Assembly: GCF_022664455.2 (NCBI RefSeq)
Contig: NZ_JAKRKC020000001.1
Location: 2,485,001-2,549,000 of the forward strand
From: Actinomadura luzonensis
GTDB lineage: Bacteria > Actinomycetota > Actinomycetes > Streptosporangiales > Streptosporangiaceae
Length of the DNA: 64,000 nucleotides
Direction of reading: 5' to 3'
Part shown: piece by piece, positions 57,282 to 64,000 of the stretch
Layout of the letters: each line of letters starts with the position of its first letter
Numbering within the stretch: the first letter of the stretch is position 1
Position numbers and translations under genes: made by a program
The notes under the pieces: generated by a model
The model's database searches: none
The model's input: the letters and a program-made list of their open reading frames with translations, nothing else
What the model was told of the DNA's origin: nothing

Positions 57282-58279
57282 GCTGCTCCCTGGGTGCGGA
57301 TGCTCTCGGCCAGCTCGTACAGGCCGGCCAGGTCGACGCCGTCGGCGAGGAGCGGCAGCTCGAAGCTCGGCAGCCCGGCCTCGGCCAGCGACGCGCGCTC
57401 GGCGCGCTCCAGCTCGGTGCGGTGGGCGTGCTCGACGACCTCCTCGGCGAGCGCCTCGGCCAGCGCGTTCGCCTCGGCGCCGTCGGCGACCCCGGCGGCC
57501 TTGAGCCCGAGCACCAGCTCGCCGACGTCGAAGCGGCCCTTGACCGCCGCGTCGAGAGCGGCCCGCGGAAGCTGGGACTCCCGCACCATGTTGACGAAGA
57601 TGCCGCCGGCCGGGAGCCCCGCCGAGCGCAGCTCCGCCACGCCGTCGAGGGTCTCCTGGACCGGCATCTCCTCCAGCAGGGTCACGAAGTGCACGGCCGT
57701 CTCGGGGCTCTTCACGACGCTGCTGACCAGCTCGGAGTGGTTCTTGATCGGGCCGACCCTGGCCAGCCCGGCGACCTCCTGCGTGACGTTGAGGAAGCGC
57801 GTGATGCGGCCGGTCGGCGGCGCGTCCAGCACGACCGTGTCGTAGACCCGGCGGCCGTTCCTGTTGCGCCTCCGCACGGCCTCGGTGGTCTTGCCGGTGA
57901 CCAGCACGTCGCGGAAGCCGGGGGCGATGGTGGTGGCGAAGTCGACGATGCCCATCTTGCTCAGGGCGCGGCCGGCCCGGCGCATGCCGTAGAACATCTC
58001 CAGATATTCGAGCATGGCGTCCTCGGGGTCGATCGCCAGCGCGTACACGTCGCCGCCGCCGGGCGCCACGGCGATGCGGCGCTCCTCGTACGGCAGCGGC
58101 GGCAGGTCGAAGACCTGCGCGATGCCCTGCCTGCCCTCGACCTCGACGAGCAGCACCTTCTTGCCGCCCGAGGCCAGGGCGAGGGCGAGGGCGGCGGCGA
58201 CGGTCGTCTTGCCCGTGCCGCCCTTCCCGGTGACGACGTGCAGCCGCACGTCCGCCCGATCCGTGTGCGGAAAGTCCAC
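57278..58279 (-). CDS. ArsA-type (Get3-like) ATPase, first of a pair
   Basis: 333 residues. P-loop VVTGKGGTGKTTVAAALALA, switch I LLVEVEGRQGIAQVF, Walker B VVLDAPPTGRITRFLN, and a helical region PGFRDVLVTGKTTEAVRR. Same family as its partner (about 25-30% alike by eye, not computed). Starts at GTG 58279. The 77-bp gap to the divergent DUF4177 gene holds both promoters. Confidence 0.9.
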   Translation of the reverse strand: MDFPHTDRADVRLHVVTGKGGTGKTTVAAALALALASGGKKVLLVEVEGRQGIAQVFDLPPLPYEERRIAVAPGGGDVYALAIDPEDAMLEYLEMFYGMRRAGRALSKMGIVDFATTIAPGFRDVLVTGKTTEAVRRRNRNGRRVYDTVVLDAPPTGRITRFLNVTQEVAGLARVGPIKNHSELVSSVVKSPETAVHFVTLLEEMPVQETLDGVAELRSAGLPAGGIFVNMVRESQLPRAALDAAVKGRFDVGELVLGLKAAGVADGAEANALAEALAEEVVEHAHRTELERAERASLAEAGLPSFELPLLADGVDLAGLYELAESIRTQGAA

Positions 58280-58356
58280 GATTCGAGGCTACCGAACGGT
58301 CACTTGTCGAAAGCCGGTGACCACCCTTTGAGATTGCTCACACTACTCTGGCCCTC

Positions 58357-58512
58357 ATGAAGAAATGGGAGTACCTCACCGCCCCCCTGCTCATCCACAA
58401 CACCAAGATGATCCTGGACAACTTCGGCTCCGACGGGTGGGAGCTGGTCCAGATCGTCCAGGGCGCCTCCCCCGAGCAGCTCGTCGCCTACTTCAAGAGG
58501 GAGAAGCAGTGA
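58357..58512 (+). CDS. DUF4177 protein, 51 aa
   Basis: Begins MKKWEYLTAPLLIHNTKMIL and carries GSDGWELVQIVQG, the hallmark of the DUF4177 family of small proteins of unknown function. No ribosome binding site; TACTCT ends 7 bases before the ATG, giving a leaderless transcript. Its TGA overlaps the RidA GTG (GTGA), so they are coupled. Too short for many gene finders. Confidence 0.85.
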   Translation: MKKWEYLTAPLLIHNTKMILDNFGSDGWELVQIVQGASPEQLVAYFKREKQ

Positions 58513-58967
58513 CCCCCGAGGAGCGGCTGGCCGAGCTGGGGCTGACGCTGCCCGAGGTGGTGCCGCCGGTGGCGGCGTACGTGCCGGCCGTGCGCACCGG
58601 CAACCTGGTCTACACCTCCGGCCAGGTGCCCATGGTGGAGGGCAAGCTGGCGGCTGGTGGCAAGCTGGGCGCCGGGGTGAGCCTGGAGCAGGGCTACGAG
58701 ATGTCCCGCATCTGCGCGCTCAACGCCCTGGCGGCGCTGAAGGCGGAGGTCGGCGACCTGTCGAAGGTCGTGCGCATCGTCAAGGTCGTCGTCTTCGTGG
58801 CCAGCGACCCGTCCTTCACCGACCAGCCGAAGGTCGGCAACGGCGCGAGCGAGCTGCTGGGCGAGGTGCTGGGCGAGGCGGGCAGGCACGCGCGGAGCGC
58901 GGTGGGCGTGGCCGCGCTGCCGCTGGACGCGCCGGTCGAGGTGGAGCTGATCGCCGAAGTCGGCTGA
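58509..58967 (+). CDS. RidA/YjgF family protein
   Basis: 152 residues with the family core YTSGQVPMVEGKLAAGGKLG and AALKAEVGDLSKVVRIVKVV, ending in RSAVGVAALPLDAPVEVELI. RidA enzymes deaminate reactive enamine/imine intermediates; here the variant with RSAVGV (Arg present) suggests activity. GTG 58509 overlaps the DUF4177 stop. Confidence 0.9.
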   Translation: MTPEERLAELGLTLPEVVPPVAAYVPAVRTGNLVYTSGQVPMVEGKLAAGGKLGAGVSLEQGYEMSRICALNALAALKAEVGDLSKVVRIVKVVVFVASDPSFTDQPKVGNGASELLGEVLGEAGRHARSAVGVAALPLDAPVEVELIAEVG

Positions 58968-59014
58968 AGCGGGATATGTCACCATGACCGAGTGACGTTC
59001 TAGGAGGAGGTCAT

Positions 59015-59818
59015 GTGACCGGATTTCCGCTTCCAGCCGAGCTCGCCGAGCGAGCCAGGGACCTCATCGCCGGGAAGATCGCCCCGGTGCCCCCGCGGGA
59101 CGCCGCCACGGTGGTGATCCTGCGGGACGGCCCCGAGGTGTACCTCCTGCGGCGCAAGGCCACCATGGCCTTCGCGGCCGGCGCGTACGTCTTCCCCGGC
59201 GGCTCGGTCGACGTCCGCGACACCGACCACGCCGTGGCGTGGGCCGGGCCGTCGCCCGCCGAGTGGGGCGCGGTGTTCCGCGCCGACGAGCAGCTCGCCC
59301 GCGGGCTGGTGTGCGCGGCCGTGCGCGAGACGTTCGAGGAGTCCGGGGTGCTGCTGGCCGGCCCCGACCCCGGCTCCGTGGTCGCGGACACCACCGGCGA
59401 CGACTGGGAGGCCGACCGGCTGGCCCTCATCGACCGCGACCTCGCCTTCGCCGACTTCCTCGCCCGGCGCGGGCTGGTGCTCCGCTCCGACCTGCTGAAG
59501 CCCTGGGCCCACTGGATCACCCCGGAGATCGAGCAGCGCCGCTTCGACACCCGCTTCTTCGTCGCCGTGCTGCCCGAGGGCCAGCGCACCCGCGACGTCG
59601 GCGGGGAGGCCGACCAGGTCGCCTGGACGCGGCCCGGCGAGGCGGTCGAGCGGGCGCACCGCGGCGAGATCTTCCTCATGCCGCCGACCTACCGCACGCT
59701 GAGCGAGCTGGCGGAGTACGCGAGCGTGGCGGACGTGCTCGCCGCGCCGCGCGACATCGTGACCATCCTGCCGAAGGCCGTGGAGATCGAGGGCGAGATG
59801 CGGCTGGTGACCACGTGA
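59015..59818 (+). CDS. Nudix hydrolase family protein
   Basis: 267 residues. The Nudix region contains GAYVFPGGSVDV, then a 35-residue insert, and the second half of the box as AAVRETFEESGVLL (RETFEESG). This split box is known from a Nudix group related to NUDT19, which acts on CoA-type substrates in other organisms; the substrate here is unproven. GTG 59015 follows AGGAGG. Its stop overlaps the MBL gene start (GTGA). Confidence 0.85.
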   Translation: MTGFPLPAELAERARDLIAGKIAPVPPRDAATVVILRDGPEVYLLRRKATMAFAAGAYVFPGGSVDVRDTDHAVAWAGPSPAEWGAVFRADEQLARGLVCAAVRETFEESGVLLAGPDPGSVVADTTGDDWEADRLALIDRDLAFADFLARRGLVLRSDLLKPWAHWITPEIEQRRFDTRFFVAVLPEGQRTRDVGGEADQVAWTRPGEAVERAHRGEIFLMPPTYRTLSELAEYASVADVLAAPRDIVTILPKAVEIEGEMRLVTT

Positions 59819-60606
59819 GCGGGCTGCACATCCCCATCGACACCCCCGACGGCTCCCGCACCGAGCACGCCGTCAACGTCCTGGCCCCCAACCCCGGCAT
59901 CATGACGCTCGACGGCACCAACACGTGGGTGATCGGCGCCGGCGAGGAGGTGATCGTGGTCGACCCGGGCCCGGACGACCCCGCACACCTCGGCCGGGTG
60001 CGCGACCGGCTCGACGGCCGGCACGTCACCACGATCCTGCTCACCCACGGCCACTTCGACCACAGCGGCGGCGCCAGGAGCTTCGCCGCGATGGTGGACG
60101 CCCCCGTCCGCGCCCTCGACCCGCGCCACCGGCTCGGCGAGGAGGGGCTGGCCGACGGCGACGTGCTCACCGTGGACGGCCTGGAGCTGCACGTGTACGG
60201 CACGCCGGGCCACTCGTTCGACTCGCTCTGCTTCTGGCTGCCGCGCGACGGCGCGATGCTCACCGGCGACACCGTGCTCGGCCGCGGCACCACGATCATC
60301 GCCCGCGACGGCGGCCTCGCCGACTACCTGCGGAGCCTTGACCGGCTCCGCTCGGCCGCGGAGAGCCTGGAGGCGCGGGTGCTGCTGCCGGGCCACGGCC
60401 CGGTGCTGCCCGACCCGATCGCGGCGCTCGACGGCTACCTCGTGCACCGGCGCGAGCGGCTGGACCAGATCAGGGCGGCGCGGGCGCAGGGCGCGCGCAC
60501 GCCGCGCGAGATCGTCCGCGTCGTCTACGCCGACGTGGACCGCTCGCTCTGGGCCGCCGCCGAGATGTCGGTGCGCGCCCAGCTCGACTACCTGGAACGG
60601 TTGTAG
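59815..60606 (+). CDS. metallo-beta-lactamase-fold hydrolase (LACTB2-like)
   Basis: 263 residues. Metal motifs LTHGHFDHSGG, YGTPGHSFDS, MLTGDTVLGRG and LPGHGPV, plus a C-terminal helical domain (LDQIRAARAQGARTPREIVRVVYADV) that is typical of LACTB2-like hydrolases/endoribonucleases. GTG 59815 overlaps the stop of the Nudix gene, so both are coupled. The end overlaps crp on the other strand by 19 bp. Confidence 0.88.
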   Translation: MSGLHIPIDTPDGSRTEHAVNVLAPNPGIMTLDGTNTWVIGAGEEVIVVDPGPDDPAHLGRVRDRLDGRHVTTILLTHGHFDHSGGARSFAAMVDAPVRALDPRHRLGEEGLADGDVLTVDGLELHVYGTPGHSFDSLCFWLPRDGAMLTGDTVLGRGTTIIARDGGLADYLRSLDRLRSAAESLEARVLLPGHGPVLPDPIAALDGYLVHRRERLDQIRAARAQGARTPREIVRVVYADVDRSLWAAAEMSVRAQLDYLERL

Positions 60607-61268
60607 AGCCGGTCCATGTCGAGGATCACCACGGCCTTGGCCTCGATGCGCAGCCAGCCGCGCTGGGCGAAGTCGGCCAGCGCCTTGTTGACCGTCTCGC
60701 GGGAGGCGCCGACGAGCTGCGCCAGCTCCTCCTGGGTGAGGTCGTGGTGGACCCGCAGGCCGTCGTCGGTCTTGGCGCCGAACCGCTCGGCGAGGTCGAG
60801 GAGCTGCTTGGCGACGCGGCCGGGCACGTCGGTGAAGACCAGGTCGGCCAGCACGTCGTTGGTGCGCCGCAGGCGCTGCGCGAGCGCGCGCAGCAGGTGC
60901 AGCGCCACCTCGGGCCGGCCGGTGAGCCAGGGGCGCAGGTCGTCGTGGCCGAGACCGGCGAGGCGCACCTCGGTCAGCGCCGTCGCCGTGGCCGTGCGCG
61001 GCCGCGGGTCGAACAGCGACAGCTCGCCGAACATCTCGCTCGGCCCGAGCACGCTCAGCAGGTTCTCCCGGCCGTCCGGGGACGTGCGGGACAGCTTGAT
61101 CTTGCCTTCGAGCACGACGTAGAGGCGGTCGCCCGTCTCGTTCTCGTGGAAGAGCGTCTGCCCCTTGGAGAGCTGGACCTCGGTGATGCTCGTCCGCAGC
61201 GCCGCGGCGCTCTCGCGGTCGAGCGCGGCGAACAGGGGGGCCTTGCCCAGCACATCGTCGGTGTTCAC
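60588..61268 (-). CDS. crp: Crp/Fnr-family cAMP receptor protein
   Basis: 226 residues. Cyclic-nucleotide domain (about 10-125) with the phosphate-binding cassette FGELSLFDPRPRTATATAL (R-x-A/T-T pattern), long C-helix, and winged helix (LTQEELAQLVGASRETVNKA) at the C-terminus. Homologous to Streptomyces Crp (germination and secondary metabolism) and mycobacterial CRP/GlxR. GTG 61268 preceded by GAGGAGGC. Transcribed away from the pseudokinase gene, with a 150-bp upstream region that contains three 11-bp repeats. Confidence 0.92.
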   Translation of the reverse strand: MNTDDVLGKAPLFAALDRESAAALRTSITEVQLSKGQTLFHENETGDRLYVVLEGKIKLSRTSPDGRENLLSVLGPSEMFGELSLFDPRPRTATATALTEVRLAGLGHDDLRPWLTGRPEVALHLLRALAQRLRRTNDVLADLVFTDVPGRVAKQLLDLAERFGAKTDDGLRVHHDLTQEELAQLVGASRETVNKALADFAQRGWLRIEAKAVVILDMDRLYNRSR

Positions 61269-61360
61269 TCTGCCTCCTCTGCTGCCATTGTGACTCACCC
61301 CACTCCAGGCGGCACACACAGGTTATGGGAATGCCGGAGTGTTCTGGCTCGTCCGGGTGT

Positions 61361-61390
61361 GTCGAGTCTGCGTCGAGTCCGGGTCGAGTC
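61361..61390. repeat. three GTCGAGTC repeats at 11-bp spacing upstream of crp
   Basis: GTCGAGTC at 61361-61368, 61372-61379 and 61383-61390, spaced exactly 11 bp, about one helical turn. They lie 93-122 bp upstream of the crp start and downstream of the pseudokinase stop. Could be a binding array for a regulator or a slippage repeat. Confidence 0.65.
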
Positions 61391-61418
61391 CAGAGGGAAA
61401 GTTACCGGAGGCCCGGGT

Positions 61419-61865
61419 TCAGCAGGCGAGCAGGTCGTCCACGGAGGCCATCGCGGTCGCGACGGACTGGCCCAGCAGGACGCGCAGCACGTCGGCGGCG
61501 CGCGGGCGGGACCGGTGATCGGGGCGGCGGCACTGGGCGACCGCGACGCGCAGCGTGGGCGGCAGGGCCGCCGGGTCGCCGTCGCGGACGCCGGTCGCGG
61601 CGAAGACCACCAGGTCGGCCCAGGCCCGCACGTCGTCGGCCACCGCGCCCTCGTACCCGGCCGCCGAGGGCAGCCAGCCGATGAAGACCTGGCCGTGCGC
61701 GCCGAGCGCCACGCTGTCCTGGCTGAGCCGCAGCCCGGCCATGCCGCGCTCGTGCAGCCTCGCCATCGTCGCGGCGCAGGCCAGCGCCAGCCGGTGCAGC
61801 GCCTGCCCGCGCAGCGGCCCCGAGGCCCGGACGAACTCCGCCACCGTCGCACCCTGACCGCCCAT
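61419..61865 (-). CDS. pseudokinase-like protein (protein kinase C-lobe only)
   Basis: 148 residues resembling the C-terminal lobe of a Ser/Thr kinase: [20 protein letters not shown] is the alpha-E helix, but the catalytic loop that follows reads [11 protein letters not shown] where HRDLKPSNVLL is expected, and the DFG site reads FIGWLP. No ATP-binding lobe exists. The rest ([36 protein letters not shown]) is typical of the kinase F-H helices. Kinase activity can be excluded; a scaffold role is inference. ATG 61865 follows GGGAGGGG. Divergent from nth. Confidence 0.75.
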   Translation of the reverse strand: MGGQGATVAEFVRASGPLRGQALHRLALACAATMARLHERGMAGLRLSQDSVALGAHGQVFIGWLPSAAGYEGAVADDVRAWADLVVFAATGVRDGDPAALPPTLRVAVAQCRRPDHRSRPRAADVLRVLLGQSVATAMASVDDLLAC

Positions 61866-61950
61866 GGCCACCCCTCCCGTGTCGCCAGCTTGTACGGGAC
61901 CGGACCCGTCCGGGGTTCAAGCACGGGCGGAACCTTCTACCCTTGCGGTC

Positions 61951-62673
61951 ATGGCGACGACAGCGGCGGGGCGCAAGCCGGAGACGCAGCTCGCACTCGT
62001 GCGGCGGGCACGCAGGATGAACCGGATCCTGGCGGAGACGTACCCGGACGCGCACTGCGAGCTCGACTTCCGCAACCCCCTGGAGCTGCTGGTCGCCACC
62101 ATCCTGTCCGCGCAGTGCACGGACAAGCGGGTCAACATGGTCACTCCGGTGCTGTTCGCGAAATATCCGACGGTCGAGGACTACGCCGCCGCGGACCGCA
62201 CCGAGATGGAGGAGATCATCCGCTCGACCGGCTTCTTCCGGGCCAAGACCAACAGCATCATCGGCATGGCCCAGGCCGTCTGCGAGCGTTACGGCGGCGA
62301 GGTGCCCGGCCGGCTGAAGGACCTCGTCACGCTGCCCGGCGTGGGCCGCAAGACCGCGAACGTGGTGCTCGGCAACGCCTTCGACGTCCCCGGGCTCACC
62401 GTCGACACCCACTTCCAGCGCCTCGTGCGCCGCTTCGGCTGGACCGAGGAGACCGACCCGGTCAAGATCGAGCAGGTCGTCGGCGAGCTGCTGCCGCGCC
62501 GCGAGTGGACGATCTTCTCGCACCGGGTCATCTGGCACGGCCGCCGCATCTGCCACGCCCGGCGTCCGGCCTGCGGCGTCTGCCCGCTGGCCGCGCTGTG
62601 CCCGTCGTTCGGCGCCGGGCCGACGTCCGAGGCCGAGGCCCGCAAGCTCGTCAGGTCCGGGCCCTTCTCCTGA
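61951..62673 (+). CDS. nth: endonuclease III
   Basis: 240 residues. Base-excision DNA glycosylase/AP lyase for oxidised pyrimidines. HhH motif with the catalytic Lys134 in [14 protein letters not shown] and Asp152 in [10 protein letters not shown], and the four-Cys iron-sulphur loop (Cys 201, 208, 211, 217; C-x6-C-x2-C-x5-C in [17 protein letters not shown]). ATG 61951 has no ribosome binding site; TACCCT ends 7 bases upstream, so leaderless. Followed 36 bp later by a Nudix gene, likely the same transcript. Confidence 0.95.
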   Translation: MATTAAGRKPETQLALVRRARRMNRILAETYPDAHCELDFRNPLELLVATILSAQCTDKRVNMVTPVLFAKYPTVEDYAAADRTEMEEIIRSTGFFRAKTNSIIGMAQAVCERYGGEVPGRLKDLVTLPGVGRKTANVVLGNAFDVPGLTVDTHFQRLVRRFGWTEETDPVKIEQVVGELLPRREWTIFSHRVIWHGRRICHARRPACGVCPLAALCPSFGAGPTSEAEARKLVRSGPFS

Positions 62674-62709
62674 GGGAAGCGGGTGAGGCGCCGGCGCGTT
62701 GGAGGAGGA

Positions 62710-63351
62710 GTGACCCAAGTCCCCGACTGGCTGATCCGCCTGGCGGAGCAGGCCCAGCAGCTCCCCGTCCCCCAGACCATGCTGCCCCCGGACGGGAGGG
62801 GACGGCCCGCCGCGGTGCTCATGCTCTTCGGCGAGGGACCGCTCGGCCCCGACGTGCTGCTCATCCAGCGCAGCACGCGCGGACGCAGGCACGCCGGGCA
62901 GCCCGCGTTCCCCGGCGGCGGCGTCGACCCCGAGGACGGCGGCCCGATCGAGGCGGCGCTGCGCGAGGCCGAGGAGGAGACCGGGGCCGACCCGCGCGGC
63001 GTGCACGTGCTGTGCACGCTGCCCGAGCTGTACCTGACCTACAGCGACAACCGGGTCACGCCCGTGGTCGCCTGGTGGCGGGAGCCGTCCGCGGTGCACG
63101 CGGCCTCGCCCGACGAGGTCGAGTCGGTCGAACGGGTGCCGATCGGCGAGCTGGTCGACCCGGCCAACCGGGTCATGCTGCGGCACCCGAGCGGCATGAA
63201 GGGGCCGGCGTTCCAGGTGCGCGGCATGCTCGTGTGGGGGTTCACCGCCATGATCCTCGACTCCGTGCTGCGCGCGGGCGGGCTCGAGCGGCCCTGGGAC
63301 ACCTCGCGCACCGCGGAGCTGCCCCCCGACCTCGACGGCCGCCCCCGCTAA
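62710..63351 (+). CDS. CoA-pyrophosphatase-type Nudix hydrolase
   Basis: 213 residues. The NuCoA motif LLIQRSTRGRRHAGQPAFPG directly before the Nudix box (GGGVDPEDG then AALREAEEETGADP) identifies the NUDT7/NudL-type family that cuts CoA and its derivatives to 3',5'-ADP and phosphopantetheine. GTG 62710 is preceded by GGAGGAGGA. Overlaps the convergent HEAT-repeat gene by 4 bp. Confidence 0.9.
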   Translation: MTQVPDWLIRLAEQAQQLPVPQTMLPPDGRGRPAAVLMLFGEGPLGPDVLLIQRSTRGRRHAGQPAFPGGGVDPEDGGPIEAALREAEEETGADPRGVHVLCTLPELYLTYSDNRVTPVVAWWREPSAVHAASPDEVESVERVPIGELVDPANRVMLRHPSGMKGPAFQVRGMLVWGFTAMILDSVLRAGGLERPWDTSRTAELPPDLDGRPR

Positions 63352-63860
63352 CGCCCCGACCACAGGGCGACCCCGAGCGAGGCCCAGCCGGCCACGTCGG
63401 CGTCGGTGTCGGCGGCCAGCACGCGCAGCGCGGCCAGCCCGGACGGGTCCGGCGGGTCGCCGAGCACGTGCTGCAGCGCGTACGCGGCGCCGTACCTGAC
63501 CCGGGCGTCCCGGTGCGCGGCCAGGTCGATCACGGACGGCAGCGAGCGCGGGTCGGCCAGGTGCCCGAAGGCGATCAGCACCGAGTAGAGCACCATGGCG
63601 TCGTGCTCGCTGGCCGCGAGGTAGCGCAGCACCGGCAGCGTGCGGTCGGCGAACGGCCGCAGCATGCCCATGATGTCCACCCCGAGCAGGCGCTCGGCCA
63701 CGGTGTCCGCGGCGCACAGGCGCCGCGCCTCGATGAACGACTCCAGGTCGCCGCGCTGCCGCAGCACGGAGATCACGTGCCAGCGCAGCGGGCCGTCCGG
63801 GTCGTCGTCGAGCAGGGCTGCCTGGATGAGATCGCGAACTGTTCCCTCGACCGGCGGCAT
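63348..63860 (-). CDS. HEAT-repeat protein
   Basis: 170 residues of short helical pairs: LRWHVISVLRQRGDLESFIE, TLPVLRYLAASEHDAMVLY, LADPRSLPSVIDLAAHRD, ARVRYGAAYALQHVLGDPPD, DADVAGWASLGVALW, which is the HEAT pattern. Protein-binding role assumed; partner unknown. The ATG at 63860 has TACCTT 7 bases before it, fitting the leaderless pattern; a GTG at 63911 would add 17 residues and has a similar box. Divergent from the MarP-like gene. Confidence 0.75.
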   Translation of the reverse strand: MPPVEGTVRDLIQAALLDDDPDGPLRWHVISVLRQRGDLESFIEARRLCAADTVAERLLGVDIMGMLRPFADRTLPVLRYLAASEHDAMVLYSVLIAFGHLADPRSLPSVIDLAAHRDARVRYGAAYALQHVLGDPPDPSGLAALRVLAADTDADVAGWASLGVALWSGR

Positions 63861-63942
63861 AGCGCCCAAGGTAGCCAGGAGGGTGACGCGGTCCTGGCCG
63901 AAGACGTGCACGCTTGACCGTATCCCTGGCTACCTTTGAAGC

Positions 63943-64000
63943 GTGCGCGGTGATCTGCTTGACCTCATTCTGATCGGCCTCGTGATCGCCTTCGGCGTCT
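63943..64000 (+). CDS. CvpA/MarP-type membrane protease, 3' end outside window
   Basis: Only 19 codons: GTG, then RGDLLDLILIGLVIAFGV, the start of a first membrane helix. Position right after nth and the CoA-type Nudix gene and this N-terminus fit the colicin-V-production/MarP serine protease family that occupies this place in other actinomycetes. TACCTT lies 6 bases before the GTG, suggesting a leaderless transcript. The call rests on context and a short stretch. Confidence 0.55.
   Translation, partial: MRGDLLDLILIGLVIAFGV

Overview
This is 64 kb of chromosome from a very GC-rich filamentous actinomycete. A WhiB4/WblA regulator, a mycothiol-dependent enzyme, a WXG100-type protein, a SARP regulator, GTG/TTG starts and many probable leaderless promoters all point there. 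The mix of genes (class I lysyl-tRNA synthetase, poly-HAMP kinase, one-piece sigma/anti-sigma protein) suggests the Streptosporangiales, perhaps Nonomuraea-like; that placement is inference. No phage, insertion sequence, CRISPR array, rRNA or biosynthetic cluster was seen. One tRNA gene (proline, anticodon CGG) is present.

Layout. 1-5.5 kb: end of a RodZ-like gene, pyrE coupled to a degenerate GGDEF protein, a membrane-tethered sigma factor whose frame is broken, and a NYN-domain gene behind a structured leader. 5.6-12.6 kb: a signalling block with a 1,574-residue soluble poly-HAMP hybrid kinase, a response regulator 3 bp downstream, and a divergent GAF/SpoIIE-type phosphatase. The kinase gene carries an exact 552-bp tandem duplication. 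13.2-17.3 kb: an S9-peptidase fold lacking its catalytic Ser and His, an RlmA-type rRNA methyltransferase behind a double-GntR regulator, and a pair of overlapping small genes. 17.3-21.4 kb: a WXG100-like / DUF6571-type / lipoprotein operon beside a compact second Rho. 21.8-29.2 kb: zinc ribbon, metallo-beta-lactamase fold, secreted propeller, Nudix, an orphan nitrate-sensor-type kinase, membrane proteins, a ketopantoate-reductase-like enzyme and a GT2 glycosyltransferase. 29.3-32.8 kb: class I LysRS with a coupled, internally deleted P-loop kinase, then a cytosolic subtilase with a 69-residue partner.

32.9-37.1 kb: a sugar operon (xylose isomerase, TIM-barrel isomerase, Gfo/Idh/MocA dehydrogenase) divergent from a ROK repressor; stop/start overlaps indicate translational coupling and no xylulokinase is present. 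37.1-50.3 kb: accessory genes, including a 1,097-residue SARP/ATPase/TPR regulator, a secreted glucose/sorbosone dehydrogenase with Fn3 and CBM2 modules, a LysR regulator, a serine hydrolase, methyltransferases and a secreted beta-helix protein. 50.4-52.5 kb: a mycothiol-dependent DinB-like gene and tRNA-Pro, each followed by a near-identical hairpin.

52.5-64 kb is conserved actinobacterial core: metallophosphoesterase, YqeY, bifunctional PBP, wblA, two ArsA-type ATPases, DUF4177, RidA, Nudix, metallo-beta-lactamase fold, Crp, a pseudokinase, nth, CoA-pyrophosphatase-type Nudix, a HEAT-repeat protein, and the first codons of a CvpA/MarP-type gene.

The features most worth following are the degenerate or rearranged regulatory proteins: the poly-HAMP duplication, the dead S9 fold, the pseudokinase, the degenerate GGDEF protein, the deleted kinase and the sigma/sensor fusion. 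The structured NYN leader and the WXG/DUF6571/Rho neighbourhood also merit attention.
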